Made by a program: the position numbers and the translations under genes. Below, piece after piece: positions 22,976-35,100 of a stretch of DNA of 64,000 nt. Source of the DNA: Synaphobranchus kaupii (lineage: Eukaryota; Chordata; Actinopteri; Anguilliformes; Synaphobranchidae); NCBI GenBank assembly GCA_029718625.1, contig CM056379.1, forward strand, positions 55,821,579 to 55,885,578, given 5' to 3'. Each line of letters opens with the position of its first letter. Position 1 is the first letter of the stretch. Under the pieces are notes generated by a model. The model worked only from the letters and a program-made list of their open reading frames with translations. It was not told the origin of the DNA and did no database searches.

Positions 22976-23391
22976 ATGTTCTATCAATGGAGGTTTGAAT
23001 TATATTTTGAAAATATATTTCACACATCTATTTAAATATATTTGGAACGCGCCACATACATCTAAATATATGATTTTTCCGTATGGGCTGACCTGTTTAA
23101 GAAGCAACGGCAGACTGTCATCTACAGCCCAACCTGGAAAGACTGAGGCACTGAGGTTTAATCCAGGTGTTACAGGAAAGCTTTCTCTGAGCTGCTCTTC
23201 AGCAAGAAGCCTTGAGGTAACTGTGAACGGCCAGCTCACCTTCTCTCCACATAGCGTCAGTGCGTCACGCACGTATATTCTTTCTACACAACATCCGAAG
23301 AATCTGCCCCTTCCTCACAACCTACTCTACACAACTCCTAGTCCAGGCCCTGGCGGTCTCACACCGGGACAATTGCAATTCCTTTCTCGCC

Positions 23392-25497
23392 AGTCTTCCT
23401 GCTTGCGTCGCTAAGCCCCTGTAACTCATACAAAAGTCTCCCTGCTTGCGTCACTAAGCCCCTGTAACTCATACAAAAGTCTCCCTACTTGCATCACTAA
23501 GTCCCTGTAACTCATACAAAAATCTCCCTACTTGCATCACTAAGTCCCTGTAACTCATACAAAAGTCTCCCTGCTTGTATCACTAAGCCTCTGTAACTCA
23601 TACAAAAGTCTCCCTGCTTGTATCACTAAGCCCCTGTAACTCATACAAAAGTCTCCCTGCTTGTATCACTAAGCCCCTGTAACTCATACAAAAGTCTCCC
23701 TGCTTGTATCACTAAGTCCCTGTAACTCATACAAAAGTCTCCCTGCTTGCGCCACTAAGCCCTTTTAACTCATACAAAAGTCTCCCTGCTTGCGCCACTA
23801 AGCCCCTGTAACTCATACAAAAGTATCCCTGCTTGCGTCACTAAGCCCCTGTAACTCATACAAAAGTCTCCCTGCTTGCGTCGCTAAGCCCCTGTAACTC
23901 ATACAAAAGTCTCCCTGCTTGTATCACTAAGTCCCTGTAACTCATACAAAAGTATCCCTGCTTGCGTCACTAAGCCCCTGTAACTCATACAAAAGTCTCC
24001 CTGCTTGCGTCGCTAAGCCCCTGTAACTCATACAAAAGTCTCCCTGCTTGCGCCACTAAGCCCCTGTAACTCATACAAAAGTCTCCCTGCTTGCGTCGCT
24101 AAGCCCCTGTAACTCATACAAAAGTCTCCCTGCTTGCGTCGCTAAGCCCCTGTAACTCATACAAAAGTCTCCCTGCTTGCGTCGCTAAGCCCTTGTAACT
24201 CATACAAAAGTCTCCCTGCTTGCGCCACTAAGCCCCTGTAACTCATACAAAAGTATCCCTGCTTGCGTCACTAAGCCCCTGTAACTCATACAAAAGTCTC
24301 CCTGCTTGCGTCGCTAAGCCCCTGTAACTCATACAAAAGTCTCCCTGCTTGTATCACTAAGCCCCTGTAACTCATACAAAAGTCTCCCTGCTTGTATCAC
24401 TAAGTCCCTGTAACTCATACAAAAGTCTCCCTGCTTGCGCCACTAAGCCCTTGTAACTCATACAAAAGTCTCCCTGCTTGCGCCACTAAGCCCCTGTAAC
24501 TCATACAAAAGTATCCCTGCTTGCGTCACTAAGCCCCTGTAACTCATACAAAAGTCTCCCTGCTTGCGTCGCTAAGCCCCTGTAACTCATACAAAAGTCT
24601 CCCTGCTTGTATCACTAAGCCCCTGTAACTCATACAAAAGTCTCCCTGCTTGTATCACTAAGTCCCTGTAACTCATACAAAAGTCTCCCTGCTTGCGCCA
24701 CTAAGCCCTTGTAACTCATACAAAAGTCTCCCTGCTTGCGCCACTAAGCCCCTGTAACTCATACAAAAGTATCCCTGCTTGCGTCACTAAGCCCCTGTAA
24801 CTCATACAAAAGTCTCCCTGCTTGCGTCGCTAAGCCCCTGTAACTCATACAAAAGTCTCCCTGCTTGCGCCACTAAGCCCCTGTAACTCATACAAAAGTC
24901 TCCCTGCTTGCGTCGCTAAGCCCCTGTAACTCATACAAAAGTCTCCCTGCTTGCGTCGCTAAGCCCCTGTAACTCATACAAAAGTCTCCCTGCTTGCGTC
25001 GCTAAGCCCTTGTAACTCATACAAAAGTCTCCCTGCTTGCGCCACTAAGCCCCTGTAACTCATACAAAAGTATCCCTGCTTGCGTCACTAAGCCCCTGTA
25101 ACTCATACAAAAGTCTCCCTGCTTGCGTCGCTAAGCCCCTGTAACTCATACAAAAGTCTCCCTGCTTGCGTCGCTAAGCCCCTGTAACTCATACAAAAGT
25201 CTCCCTGCTTGCGTCGCTAAGCCCCTGTAACTCATACAAAAGTCTCCCTGCTTGTATAACTAAGCCCCTTTGACTAATACAAGTCTCACTTCTTGCGTCA
25301 CTAAGCCCCTGTAACTCATACAAAAGTCTCCCTGCTTGCGTCGCTAAGCCCCTGTAACTCATACAAAAGTCTCCCTGCTTGTATAACTAAGCCCCTTTGA
25401 CTAATACAAGTCTCACTGCTTGCGTCACTAAGCCCCTGTAACTCATACAAAAGTCTCCCTGCTTGTGCCACTAAGCCTCACACAAAAGTCTCCCTCT
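23392..25497 (+). repeat. 43-bp minisatellite, about 49 units, derived from LINE reverse transcriptase
   Basis: The unit is 43 bp, for example cctgcttgcgtcactaagcc followed by cctgtaactcatacaaaagt and ctc. The main variants are gcgtcg, gcgtcac, gcgccac, gtatcac and gtatccc, in runs that recur (for example 24340-24520 resembles 24590-24780), so blocks of several units have been duplicated. 43 is not a multiple of three. Read in the LINE frame, one unit gives LPACVTKPL, a stop, LIQKS. Two or three further units lie at 26922-27025, beyond an insertion. Confidence 0.97.
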
Positions 25498-26921
25498 GTA
25501 AGTAATATGCCTGTATATTCTTACATGTGGAGTATTACTCATGCAAGGTGTTTACATATACATTTAGCAGTAGTGGTGATAGACAAATAAAACATATCCA
25601 TCTTACCAGTCTTCACCCGGGCACCAATTAATGTAGAGAATATCCTCAGACGGGGCGCCAATAAATGTAGAGGAAATTTATAAATCCTCACACCAGGGCA
25701 CCATAAATGTAAGGAATATGCCCCTATATATAAAACTTTTACATGGGATGCCAGAAATATCGGCAATAACTATGGAATAATAAGGTTTGCCCTTATTATT
25801 CTTACGTTAGGTTAAAATTAAATCAGTCTCATATGATTATTATGGATTATAATTACTACTACAATTCACCATCAAAGCACTAATAACTAATAATTCATAA
25901 GGGTTGAAGGTATTACATTCTAATGATTAGGTTTGACTCAGCTATCGTGCTCATATGATAGCACAACAGACATTAGGTTCAACAAAATAGATTTATTAAA
26001 CAAGGAAAAACAGGAATATCACATTCTACTAAATAGACATATCGTGTTGTGTGCGTATTGGAGCATTTGTGTGGGTATGCACATGTGTGTGCGTGCGTGT
26101 GTATGTGTTTGTGTGTGTGCGTGCCACGTGTGCTCAGAGAACAAAGGAGTGTGGAGTAAACTGGCTGTGTCGCAGCACGATGGTGGTAACTGATCTCAAA
26201 TCAAACGTTACTAACAATAAGTTCACGCACTTCAGGAAATACTGTTAACCATCAACAGTAAGCTAAAATGAGATCATATCACACGAATGTTAGTCAGTGT
26301 TAGGATAGAGGGGCAAACCAGTGAGGTTGGGATTTCTCCTGGTTGGAATTTCTCCGACGTCGTCTGGTTATCGCCTGCGTCTTTGTCCATGGGGTGGAAC
26401 ACACCTCGGACGGAGTTGCGTTAATTCAGCTCTATGGTTAGATGCCGGTAGGCAAGCTAATGTCGCTTGTGTCTTTCTCCGGCCTTTCTGATGCCGCTGC
26501 AGCTCTGTGTTGCTGACACACTGCAGTATTACTTCAGTAAGACTGCAGTCATCTGCAATATTACTGCAGTTTTATGAAGTATAAGTGCAGTGCTGTGCAG
26601 TAGTACTCCATATTGAAAACTTTTACTTGTTAAAATCCTTTTTAACTGCAGTACAAGTGTAGTACTACTGCAGTTTTACTGTGTCCAATTTACTGCGCTT
26701 GTAGCTACTGCAGCACTAAAAACTGCAGCATTACTGCATTTTTTTTTACTGCAGTACTGCAGTTCTTTTTTGTAAGGGAAAGCAAAGATGGAGTAGAAGG
26801 AGGGAGACTGGAATTCTTCAGTCTTCTCTATTTGAGTTTTATGACCTTAGTGTCTAGTGTTTCCAAGCGACATGCTGGATCACTAACTACGGCTGTCACG
26901 CTGGGACCGTGTTGTAAACTT
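25498..26921. other. 1.4-kb insertion inside the minisatellite, unidentified
   Basis: Minisatellite units lie on both sides, so this is inserted or captured DNA. It starts tgtaagtaatatgcc. It contains a short repeated word (accaattaatgtagag, ccaataaatgtagagg, accataaatgtaaggaa at 25622-25720), a tg-rich tract (26080-26125) and the CTGCAG-rich patch. An LTR is possible, since it begins TG and has antisense-looking tttattaa near 25990, but no clear ends or target duplication were found. Confidence 0.5.
26513..26776. repeat. CTGCAG-rich patch
   Basis: Some 260 bp with more than ten ctgcag or near-ctgcag words, self-complementary in many places (actgcagtactgcagttct at the right end). It could be a small foldback element. 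Confidence 0.55.
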
Positions 26922-27140
26922 GCCCCTGTAACTCATACAAAAGTCTCCCTGCTTGCGCCACTAAGCCCCTCTAATACAAAAGTCGCCCCGCTGGTGCCAC
27001 TAAGCCCCTGTAACTAATACGAAATGCGGCTACATGACTTGTCTACAATCTTGCTAATGTCACACCCCTCCTCATCTCATTTCCTTGGCTACCTGTTACA
27101 GCCCACATAAGGTTCACTGTCCTGTATAGCGAATGGAACA

Positions 27141-28129
27141 GCTCCACCATAACTCCAGTCAATCTTCAAATCCCTTCTTCCGGTTATACCCGTTTGTACT
27201 GACCCGACCACAGAACTATATATGAACAGCGGCCATGTCAGTTTATGTAGCATGTAAATCTTATAAAGCAATATCACCTTTGCACACTAGAGGTCACCCT
27301 TTCACTGTTACCAAATAGTACTCAATATTCAAGTCCTGAATCTACACAATGCTTTCATGTTAAGCGAATGTTTGGGGGAAGCTTGACCTCAAAGCTTACA
27401 TCGCAGCAACAGTGAGAGAACGAGGACACTACAAGTGAATGGCAAATGGCTTAATCTCCTCTTATATGAAATCCAGGTTTCAAGACAAACCACAATGCTT
27501 TTTTGAGTAAGTGAAAAACATTTTGTCTTCCTACTTTTTTATTTACTGGTATTTCTAAATTGACAGTTTTGTTTGCAGAACTAAAACCGCTTTCCTCAAT
27601 TCAGGAGACACACATTCGAAACGCGTTCAGTTCGCCGGCTATGTCTTAGATACCTATGCTTAGATAAGTAGCCTAGGCCTACAGTTCAGTGTTGCTGGTA
27701 TACCAAATCAAATAGACGAGCTTCTCTTGTGTGATTAAATGGGACTGAAACCCATCTGCCATGGGCACTGCTATGACTAGGTCCACCAGTTTATCTCGAC
27801 TTGTTTTCTCGCATGAACTTTGGTAGGCCTACTCCGCCAGCAAGAGGTCGATAGCACTTTTGTCAAGCCATGTGTCAAACAATTATCCCGATTTCATCAC
27901 CCCGATCATCTACGTTGAAACAGTAATTGGCATCAATTAAGCACAGATGATGATTGACAGCAATGTTTACAAGGGACACTCACGTGTTAAATTCAGTCCT
28001 GTGGACATGCTGCAGTATTTTGACATTTTTGCCTGAAGCAGTGGGGAATAGTCAGATTAAGAATGACATCAGTTACATAAATTGAAGTTGCACGAACATA
28101 GTTAAATAAGCAAAGAAATAAATAGTATT

Positions 28130-28170
<41 letters not shown>

Positions 28171-28324
28171 AATGGTTTGCAGCAGAGCCTACATTTAAAG
28201 AAATACATGAAATAAAAGTGGTGAATGTCATGTAAGTTCAAATGAAAATTCAAGGTTCTAAACTCTGTGATTAAATTTCAATATGGTTCAATAGTTTCTT
28301 CTGTCATTGCTTGACTATGCTTGA
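27141..28324. other. No gene seen; one (AAT)n microsatellite
   Basis: Mostly unique, AT-rich sequence. Positions 28128-28169 are an (aat)n tract of about 14 units. No exon-like block or element end was recognised. Confidence 0.5.
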
Positions 28325-28535
28325 TGAGGTGAGGAGTGAAGAATATTGGGACACACCCATGCTTTTTGTATATCATCCAGGGATTTTAAGTACACTACAT
28401 TTAGAGAACATTTTGCCTACTTAACCTTCACATCCAGTGTAGCCTACTCAACAAGCATACTCAATAGTATGAAAGGCCATGATTTTGACAGCCATTGGGT
28501 GTGTCCCAATATACTTCACTCCTCACCACCTTTTC
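28325..28535. repeat. Facing inverted repeat with gggtgtgtcccaata words
   Basis: Left, gaggagtgaagaatattggg then acacaccca (28330-28359). Right, tgggtgtgtcccaatatact then tcactcctcac (28497-28527). The two are inverse copies about 140 bp apart. Confidence 0.6.
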
Positions 28536-29644
28536 TCCACTCATCTCCTACCTGGAAGTACGCAAAACAGCCTGTAAATTTCAAGCATACAAGTGTTTGC
28601 CTGTACAGTATACAATGTACCTGACATTGCGGTTTGCGTCAATATATTAATTCATATGTAACCATTAATATGTAATTAATATGTAATCAGCAACATTAGA
28701 TTAAAACACAAAGATCGGCTTCCAGGCACAGAGGAGAGGAGGTGGTAGTGGAGTTAATGCATATTTCAAGTAATGGGATGCACCCATTGTGTTCAAGGTA
28801 GCCTACTCAATATTTCACGATTCAGGTATTGAATATTCAGGCTGAAACTTTGCCTCTTAAAAATCCAATAAACTCTTGCATCAAGCTTGAATGGAACAAA
28901 AACCAGAAATATTACTGGCAATCCAGGACTAGCGTTGCCTATCCCTGAGCTATTATAAATGTTATTGATGGTTTGTATCGACTGACTAAAGAATCCACAC
29001 ATCTTGTTCTCAAGGCCTTTATTTGCTGATGATTGAAAAGAAACCACAAATATATGAAGACACTAGCCTTGAGGTTTTTCACATCTCTGGTTTAAGGTTC
29101 AAGTCTGACAATGTTCTTCATCCTCCCAGCAATATGGCCGACACCAAAGCCAACTGCTGTCATCAGTAAAACATGCAAAACACCTGTGATTAGTGCCAAC
29201 TCCTCTGGAAGCACACAGAAGAGTAACCACTGCAATCGGAGGTTATTATTGGACGATTAGCTACAGTGCTTGCCGCACAGGTGCTGGGGGGCACAATTGG
29301 GAATATTCAGAGGAAAAAAGGGAACGTTTAAAGCATAATCATCACACAACACTGAACTGAAACACTGACCTTACCTGACCCTGAGCTATTCCGGTGTGCA
29401 CCAATTACTAGATTACACTAACAATACATAATATCATGCAAATGCACATGCATTCAGCACATTGTCTAACTTCTGTCAGTTTAATGGCATAATAGTTTAA
29501 TATATAATACTAAGTCTAAAGTCGTGATCTAAGTCGTCAACACTGAATTACACTTATACTTTGGGATTGTTGCAGTTTTTACTCACTGGCTCTTGAGAAT
29601 CGACTCTAATACATCTGCTTCCATAGGAAACACACCACTGGGTA

Positions 29645-29789
29645 TTCGACAAAGCAGGATTACCTAGTTAGCTGGATAACTGCACTGAATAAAATCCGGA
29701 ACAGCTCTTTTAACTTCAGTCCATGTTCCATAGTTGGGAGGGTTCCGGGTTTTACTTAACTCAGTAATCCTGCTTCGTGAAACAGGCTC
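29645..29789. mobile_element. Small palindromic MITE
   Basis: It runs from acaaagcaggattacctagt with tagctggataactgcactga to the inverse copy ending taatcctgcttcgtgaaaca and ggc. A second, similar copy is at 58773-58953. Confidence 0.7.
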
Positions 29790-30506
29790 CAGGTCCCAGT
29801 TGTTCAGATTCTGATCGGATTCCGGCTATCGGATTGGATGAAATTTTGAAAATGGGTTGTTCAAAAGAAAAAAAGGATTCTGAAATAGGATTAGATCACG
29901 TAATCCAGTCTTGGTTTTGATCTGGATCAAACCTTCAGTATGTGCTGTTCAAAAATTTTTAGTAGGATTGGGATACCTTTTATACAAAAAATCTGGATTA
30001 TCCTGATCCCAGCAGGAGGGTGGATTCAGGGTGGATTTCAGGAACAAAATGTAATAAAACTTTAAAATTGGTCAAATAATACAACATTTGTATCATGTAA
30101 TACATTTATTAATATTTTGCAATGTATTTGTGAATAATGTATATTTGTTTTTATTTATTTGTTGTGGGTCGGATGGGAAGGGGATGTTTGTATTGCTGTA
30201 TTGTGCTGTTTTCTGTCTCTTCAAATAAAAACACTTAAAGTGACCCCACGCTGGCTATTCTACCTGTTGTTCTTTACATAGCTAGTAGCCTACATTGTGA
30301 TACGTAGTCCCATTTAGAGCACTGGCAATCCGGATTTGGTAATCTTGAAAAGTTTGTATCTGGATCAGGGTGATCCAATCCAATGTTGCTTTGATATACC
30401 GGCACAAAAGTAAGATGGATTACCTGATCCTGGATACCAAAACATGGGATTTCCAAATACGGATCATTCTGATCCAGATTAAACTTTTTGAACAACAGGC
30501 CCCTGG
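29787..30506. mobile_element. MITE with ccaggnnc...ttgttca inverted ends
   Basis: The left end is ccaggtcccagttgttcaga and the right end, gaacaacaggcccctgg, is its inverse. The interior contains many gatccagat/ctggatc words in both orientations, giving long inverted arms. It directly follows the MITE at 29645-29789 and shares the ggctcc join. Confidence 0.65.
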
Positions 30507-30617
30507 TTTCTTGGCTCTGAACTAGGTACTGCACAGGTATCAGAATCCAGTCTTGGAGAACTGCAGTGACCACAGTTTTTAATTTGATCAGTTAAAATAT
30601 TTAGTTACCTCTTATTA

Positions 30618-30908
30618 CAGGGTTGGGCAATTCCAGTCCTGGAGGGCCGGTGTGTATGCAGGTTTTTGTTCCCACCAATTACCCAGCTAAATGAGCTAAT
30701 TGGTTGTTTACACCAACACTGGTAGATTAGATCACATTAAAATGTTTCATATAGGGACACAAGAACAGTCTTCGGCTGTCATTCATGCGCTTATTAAGAA
30801 TTGTAGCTAAAATGTCAGATGGCGTAAATATTAGGGCTAATTAGGTAATTAAGGCCAGAAGTTGGCATGAAAACCAGAAACGGATACGGCCCTCGTTGCC
30901 CACCTCTG
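30618..30908. mobile_element. hAT-like MITE
   Basis: The ends are cagggttgggcaattccagt and the inverse gttgcccacctctg. cttatta lies at 30611-30617 on the left and 30911-30917 on the right, a near-perfect target duplication of about 8 bp. The inside begins cctggagggccggtgtgtat, a word I recall from abundant fish non-autonomous elements. Confidence 0.65.
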
Positions 30909-31162
30909 TACTTATTATGTGCAATATAGCACAATACAATGTGACACAATGTGAACATGGGATTTTTATTTTTCATGGCATGCTGTGGCTTAAGAGGGTA
31001 AATAATTCCTCTAAACATGAAAAGCCCTTAATTAAGAAAACATCTTGTTAAAATTCTGGGGATTACAACTGTTATTGGAACGGGTTTGTTTCCTCATGTT
31101 GACTTAGAAGAAATATGCTATTTGACATAAAACAGCAAGATGGACTCATTTATAAGCAGGGA

Positions 31163-31274
<112 letters not shown>

Positions 31275-31820
31275 AGCTTTGTCCTTTTAATAGTAGCCTT
31301 TTACAAAAGCAAATGCCACTTGCATTTGATTTGTCTGTACAATGTCATGATTTTGGCTTATTTTAAAGACCTATTATTTTGGTTTGGGTTTTTTCATCAC
31401 CCTGGCAACCCTGTAGGCTACTGTACCCTTCTTGTTTGAAATTTCTCATTTCTGCTTTAGCTTTAAACTAGATGTATTGATAATGAAAATGTGACCTTTC
31501 TTTCCTGTGCAGAACTCCAGTCCAATACCTTGCTGAACACCTGAACCTAGTTACATTTTAAAATGCTAACCTACTGAATGCTGCACTATTTAGATATATC
31601 ACTCTCAAATGAGGGTGCGGTAGAATTCCATCAGTTACACGTTGACTAATTACATTTGTGGTCAGCTGAACTACAGTGACAGCTATCAGTGTTATGATAG
31701 ACTACTGGTTACATAAATGCGTATTCATAATTTCGTATTAGTAATTGTTGAAAACAAAAACAAAATTTTTTTAATCCTAGATATTTTGTCTTAGTGTGGA
31801 CTAAATACTTCAATTACACA

Positions 31821-31872
31821 CAGGTGACTTCATCTAGACTTAACTAACCGGCCCACCCCAAAACGTATAAAA
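31821..31872 (+). promoter_or_regulatory. Core promoter of the TFIIIA-family gene: TATA box and E-box
   Basis: tataaaa at 31866-31872 lies 92 bp before the start codon, so transcription would begin near 31895-31900. An E-box caggtg is at 31821-31826, about 40 bp upstream of the TATA box. E-boxes close to TATA boxes are known in oocyte genes driven by FIGLA; that link is inference here. Confidence 0.55.
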
Positions 31873-31964
31873 TTGTGTCAGTTGGCGGCGCCTTTTGCTT
31901 TTAAGAACTGATGTAGGCTACGTGTTGAGATTTGAGAAAGAGCTAAGTTTGTAACTACGACCAA

Positions 31965-32108
31965 ATGGATAGTAGCAATTACGCAAAGACTGATGCCATT
32001 CCACGTGTACAACTGTTCAACTGCGTTCACCCGGACTGCGCAGCAACGTTTGTCAGAGAATGGCGTTTGAAAGAACACGAAACCATACACACTGGCGCGG
32101 TAAAAAAT

Positions 32109-32184
<76 letters not shown>

Positions 32185-35100
32185 GATAATCTTTGTTTGC
32201 ATAACAGGTCATGGTGTTACTATCTATTAAGACATCCGCTGCCAAGTGATGGTTTTGACAATAATGGATGTTTGCCTTCTGTACACGAACCACAGGCTTA
32301 GGTTACATCTTATGGCAAATCTTACCATTTATTGATAATTGTTTAAATGATATGGAAGATATCTGAGATGGACATGCATGTTTTCATTCCACTTGAATGG
32401 CATGTAGCTAACATCTAATATGCTGATACGCGAGGTAGCGGTGCTAATGTAAACGTTAATTTTATGCCTCCGTAATGTCTACTTTTTAAGCGGCCTCTAC
32501 AATGCCAGGAGGAGGGTTGTAGCCGCCGTTTCTCCAGGAAATCTCATTTGACCCGACACAAACGCGGCCACCGTGGGGAGAAAACGTTCAGGTAAGCTAC
32601 AGTATCGTTCATTAAATATGAGTAGCCTATCATCTATGTACTTTGATAGCCTAATTAACGTGCATTTAATTTCAACAGATGTACCTACCTGACTTGTGCT
32701 AGAATATTTTCCAATGCGGATAAACTAAAGAGGCACGTCCGATATAACCACAACGACAAGGACAAGTATTTCAAGGTTTGACTAATCGGTCACACTTTAT
32801 TCCTCGCATTTGAACGTTTAGCTAGGCCTACTGGTAGCATGATGTTATGGTTGTGCTTGTACCCCGCAAAATATTCTTAGATTAAAGGTAATCTGCACGC
32901 AGAGTCGAATATGCGGTGAAGATATTAGCCAGATGGGTTGCCTTAATCATTAGGCTATGCGGATATGTTTAAGCATTAATCTTGCCTGAAGGAGATTGTC
33001 AACAATTTAAGAGCAATTTCACAATTTGTTCACTTCCGTCTAGTGCCATTTCCAAGACTGTACCCTGACTTTTCGGAAACGCAAGGCCTACAAGATTCAT
33101 CTGGGTACACATGGCATTACTTCAAATTTCAAGTGAGTGACAGAGGCCTGTGGACAACTCTAAAGGGCAGGGTCCCATCCTAGGAAGCCGGGTACCTAGT
33201 TATTAATGTCTGGGTCTGATTTCATGGACTGTTTAAACCAGGCAGATTACCATATTACCTTATTACTATTATTAAGACTGAGAGGGCCTGCTTTTTCCTC
33301 ACTCATCAGACTGAATTAACTTAAAAATTAATTTTGTGAAATTGGTTTCACAACCGTATTTTTTTTTTAGCGAGAGGATAGTTTCCCCCCCGCAATCCAA
33401 GGTGCTTTATAAGTAGACAAGTATTGTGTTGATGGTTGTGCTTTCAGGAGTGAAAAATTGGTACCCTTTGAGAGGAATTTAACTTCCTCCAGAAAATGCA
33501 CCAACTGAGATTTGAGAAGTACAGCCTGCTTGAGGTTTTGTTAACCCAAGTAATCAAATGGATAAAACCCTATATTTTACTGCTTTGGCCTGAATCAATG
33601 TTCCAGAAGGTGTTTAGTTATTCCTCTCAGTTGTTTGGCTGCAGGTGTTGTAAGGCTGCAGTGATGTCAGATCATTGTCACGTGGGTGAGAGCGCGGCGA
33701 GGAAAGTGCAGTTTGTCCAATGTTGCGTTTAAGGTGCTTACTGGAGTGACTGTGCCTGTGGCTTGGAGATAGAGCACCCATGACAGGACTGTACTTTATC
33801 TCACCCCTTCAACATCCTCCTTTGACCTGCAGGCTGCACAATCTCGCTGAAGTACTTTCACAAGTGGCCGTTTAATTAAATCTGAATTTGGCCTTTCCCT
33901 GATGATCAGGCTGAAAGCTTCCCTATTTGAATTAGCTTGCTTTGCAGAAAGGCATCGCTTTATTCTGGAAAGTTTCAAATTCGAGGTGAAAGGCAGTCCA
34001 GGAGAGTGGGAATTGGTGCTGTTTGTAATGGCATGGATTTGCACCAACATCACCTGGATTGACAAAATTAGTCCAGTTGAATGATCAAATGTGTGTCTGG
34101 TTGTGAAATGTGATCTGCCTTCGCTGGTCAGTATTCTGTCATTTTAGGTGCATGAAGGAAGGGTGTGGAGCAAAGTTTGAGACTCCTGTTGCTTTCCGAG
34201 CCCACGAGAAGACCCATGCAGGTGAGGAGTTGGATAGCTTTACTTGGGCTGGCGTATTGAGCAAGCGGCCAATATTTACCAGTGGATTGGAAGAGGACTT
34301 TGAGACATTGTTTGAATGTAAACCAGAGGAGTTGGCCTGCTTTTCTTGGAGAAGTAGACATTGTAGTAGTGGTCTTCAGCCCTGGTCCTGGAGTGAAACA
34401 AGTTATGTGTTGTATTGATACATTTAACCAATAGATCTTGTGGCTATCTATGACCATGGCATAGTACCACTGACTTATAGTATATGGCAGTTATTGAAGC
34501 TTTTTTTAGTTTTTTCATCAACAGATATGTAGTTCCAAGCTAGTTAATGAAAGTTGGAATTGGAGACTAATTAATTAGCAGAATTGGGTGCCGATGGCTA
34601 CACTTATTTGCAACAAATGGACACTTGGAGCAGCAGTTCCAGAGCTACACATTAACGCAATCTTCAAAATCACATGTTGGTCTTAACTCTAGCTTTAACT
34701 CTTAGCTTTAGTCTGTACAGTGCAAAAGTGGTTGGCTGGTCTTTGACACTGGTTGGTCCTCTCCTCTCTTCAGGGTACCCCTGTCCGCAGCCCAGCTGCC
34801 AGGTGGTGGCACGCACATGGAGTAAACTGCAGAAGCACCTTCTGGAGCACCCCAGAGGTAAAGGCAACACCCAGAGCCCAGCCACATATACACAAGCCGA
34901 GAGCACACCGTTCCTTATTGAGATTCTGATGGGAATCGCAGAAACTGGGCCAGCTTTCTCCCCTCTAACTTCGACAGGCATTCCGACGGCAGTTTTTTCT
35001 GGTGTAATTAAGCCTAAAGGCATCATTGCCTTCCTAGTTTCCTGTTCCTCAAGTTTTACTAGAACACAGGGTAACGTTTCTAATGGAGGTATTGTGCCTA

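Larger units (their letters stand above)
23090..27140 (+). pseudogene. LINE reverse transcriptase 3' portion, split by a minisatellite and an insertion
   Basis: Before the array (about 23200-23400) the frames read LEVTVNGQLTFSPH, a shifted YSTQLLVQALAVSH, and NCNSFLASLPACVAKPL. After it (27003-27115) one frame reads LIRNAAT, a stop, then LVYNLANVTPLLISFPWLPV and TAHIRFT. Together these are adjacent blocks near the C-terminus of an L2/CR1-type LINE reverse transcriptase (as I recall, LPACVTKPLQLIQNAAARL is followed by a VTPLL and HWLPV block). The 43-bp array lies exactly at the LPACVTKPL-to-LIQ join. This element is separate from the LINE at 1-1010. Confidence 0.85.

Noticed and set aside
23392..25497. 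CRISPR-like array
   Set aside because: Units are contiguous 43-bp tandem copies with no unique spacers, in a fish genome; flanks are LINE sequence. The satellite at 2037-8130 was rejected for the same reason.
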